A stretch of 62,868 bases of DNA from Mnemiopsis leidyi (lineage: Eukaryota > Ctenophora > Tentaculata > Lobata > Bolinopsidae): positions 71,763 through 134,630 of the forward strand of contig JH153392.1 in assembly GCA_000226015.1 (NCBI GenBank), given 5' to 3'. The position numbers were made by a program, and so were the translations under genes. Of this stretch, positions 62,360 through 62,868 are shown in pieces (within the stretch, counting starts at the first letter, position 1; each line of letters starts with the position of its first letter). The notes under the pieces were generated by a model. The model was not told the origin of the DNA. It searched no databases and saw nothing but the letters and a program-made list of their open reading frames with translations.

Positions 62360-62868
62360 AAAAAGGATTTAAGTTTAACTTTTTTGTGGTTTTTCCAGGC
62401 CATCATTCGGAGTGCCTGACTTAAAAAGTCTCGCGGAACCCGGAAACCTATTTTCCAGTTGATAAGATAGCTTGTGGCCTGGTGTCCTTGTTGTGCTCAC
62501 TTTGTGATATGTTTTGCCAATTATATAACATTTTTATCTTAAGATTTAGATTTTTTATCACTTTTTTTAGTTGAATTTAGGTGTTTATATCTGTTTTTAG
62601 TCTGACATTACAATTGTAATAAGACATTATTTATTTGTTTGTAATCCTTGTAATCCTTGTATATATCCATATGTACTTTGTTTATCCAAGTTTTTTAGTT
62701 TATCCTTTTGGTGAGACTTATTTTACTGTTCATGTCCTTTTAGTTTGTCATGTACTGACCAGATATTGAAGATGCTCCCTTGAGCTATTCAACGTTTGTT
62801 ATACAGTTTGATATATATATCTTTTCATCTATTCATACATCTTGTCTTTACAACCATAAGCCTCCTTT
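62360..62868. other. JIP intron or upstream sequence
   Basis: AT-rich with TGTAATCCTTGTAATCCTTG repeats near 62640. No exon could be joined. The RH1-encoding exons of the JIP gene should lie beyond the window edge. Confidence 0.45.

Noticed and set aside
1-62868. LTR retrovirus-like element, Polinton or CRISPR array
   Set aside because: I saw no paired LTRs with primer site, no gag/pol/env or capsid-type frames, and no regular repeat-spacer array. The reverse transcriptases present are LINE type.

Overview
The window looks like nuclear DNA of an invertebrate animal, probably an early-branching metazoan of cnidarian or placozoan type. That placement is inference. The DNA is AT-rich, and genes are split into short exons (mostly 60-300 bp) by GT-AG introns. 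The products are animal families: JIP3/4 scaffold, SVOP-like transporter, SPPL2-like membrane protein, sushi (CCP) proteins, a death-domain protein and SRCR. Two LINE families, a Tc1/mariner relic, a palindromic MITE and many minisatellites fill the spaces. One run of Ns lies near 23.86-23.97 kb. Exons below were joined by eye from frame, phase and splice consensus; edges may be off by 1-3 bases.

Layout. 0-1.9 kb: tRNA-like repeat and a TACACAGTA-type tandem repeat. 1985-5567 (+): SPPL2-like multipass protein that has lost both catalytic aspartates. 6.3-10.2 kb (-): 3' exons of an unrecognised gene. 11.3-11.9 kb (-): small secreted Cys/Trp domain protein. 12-18 kb: decayed LINE and Tc1 pieces. 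18.2-19.9 kb (+): short secreted sushi protein with one frame break, followed by a 5'-truncated LINE (20-21.5 kb). 22.4-26.4 kb (+): coiled-coil plus death-domain protein. 26.6-27.8 kb: foldback element with hairpin arrays at both ends. 28.7-33.3 kb (-): 12-exon sushi protein with a hydrophobic C-terminal anchor. 35.1-35.7 kb (-): broken SRCR gene. 36.5-39.9 kb: MITE and an RTE-like LINE (-). 40.6-45.1 kb (+): single-pass membrane protein whose tail is a helical repeat array ending in a dynein-type stalk/microtubule-binding domain. 46.1 to beyond 62.35 kb (-): JIP3/JIP4 homologue, with an SVOP-like transporter gene (48988-51784, +) nested in one of its introns.

The most unusual gene is the membrane-anchored dynein-stalk-like protein at 40.6-45.1 kb. 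It sits beside a JIP3/4 gene, a family that links cargo to kinesin and dynein. That adjacency may be chance. Other points of interest are the SPPL2-like pseudo-protease, and a recurring pattern in which minisatellites carry copies of a splice site or abut one.
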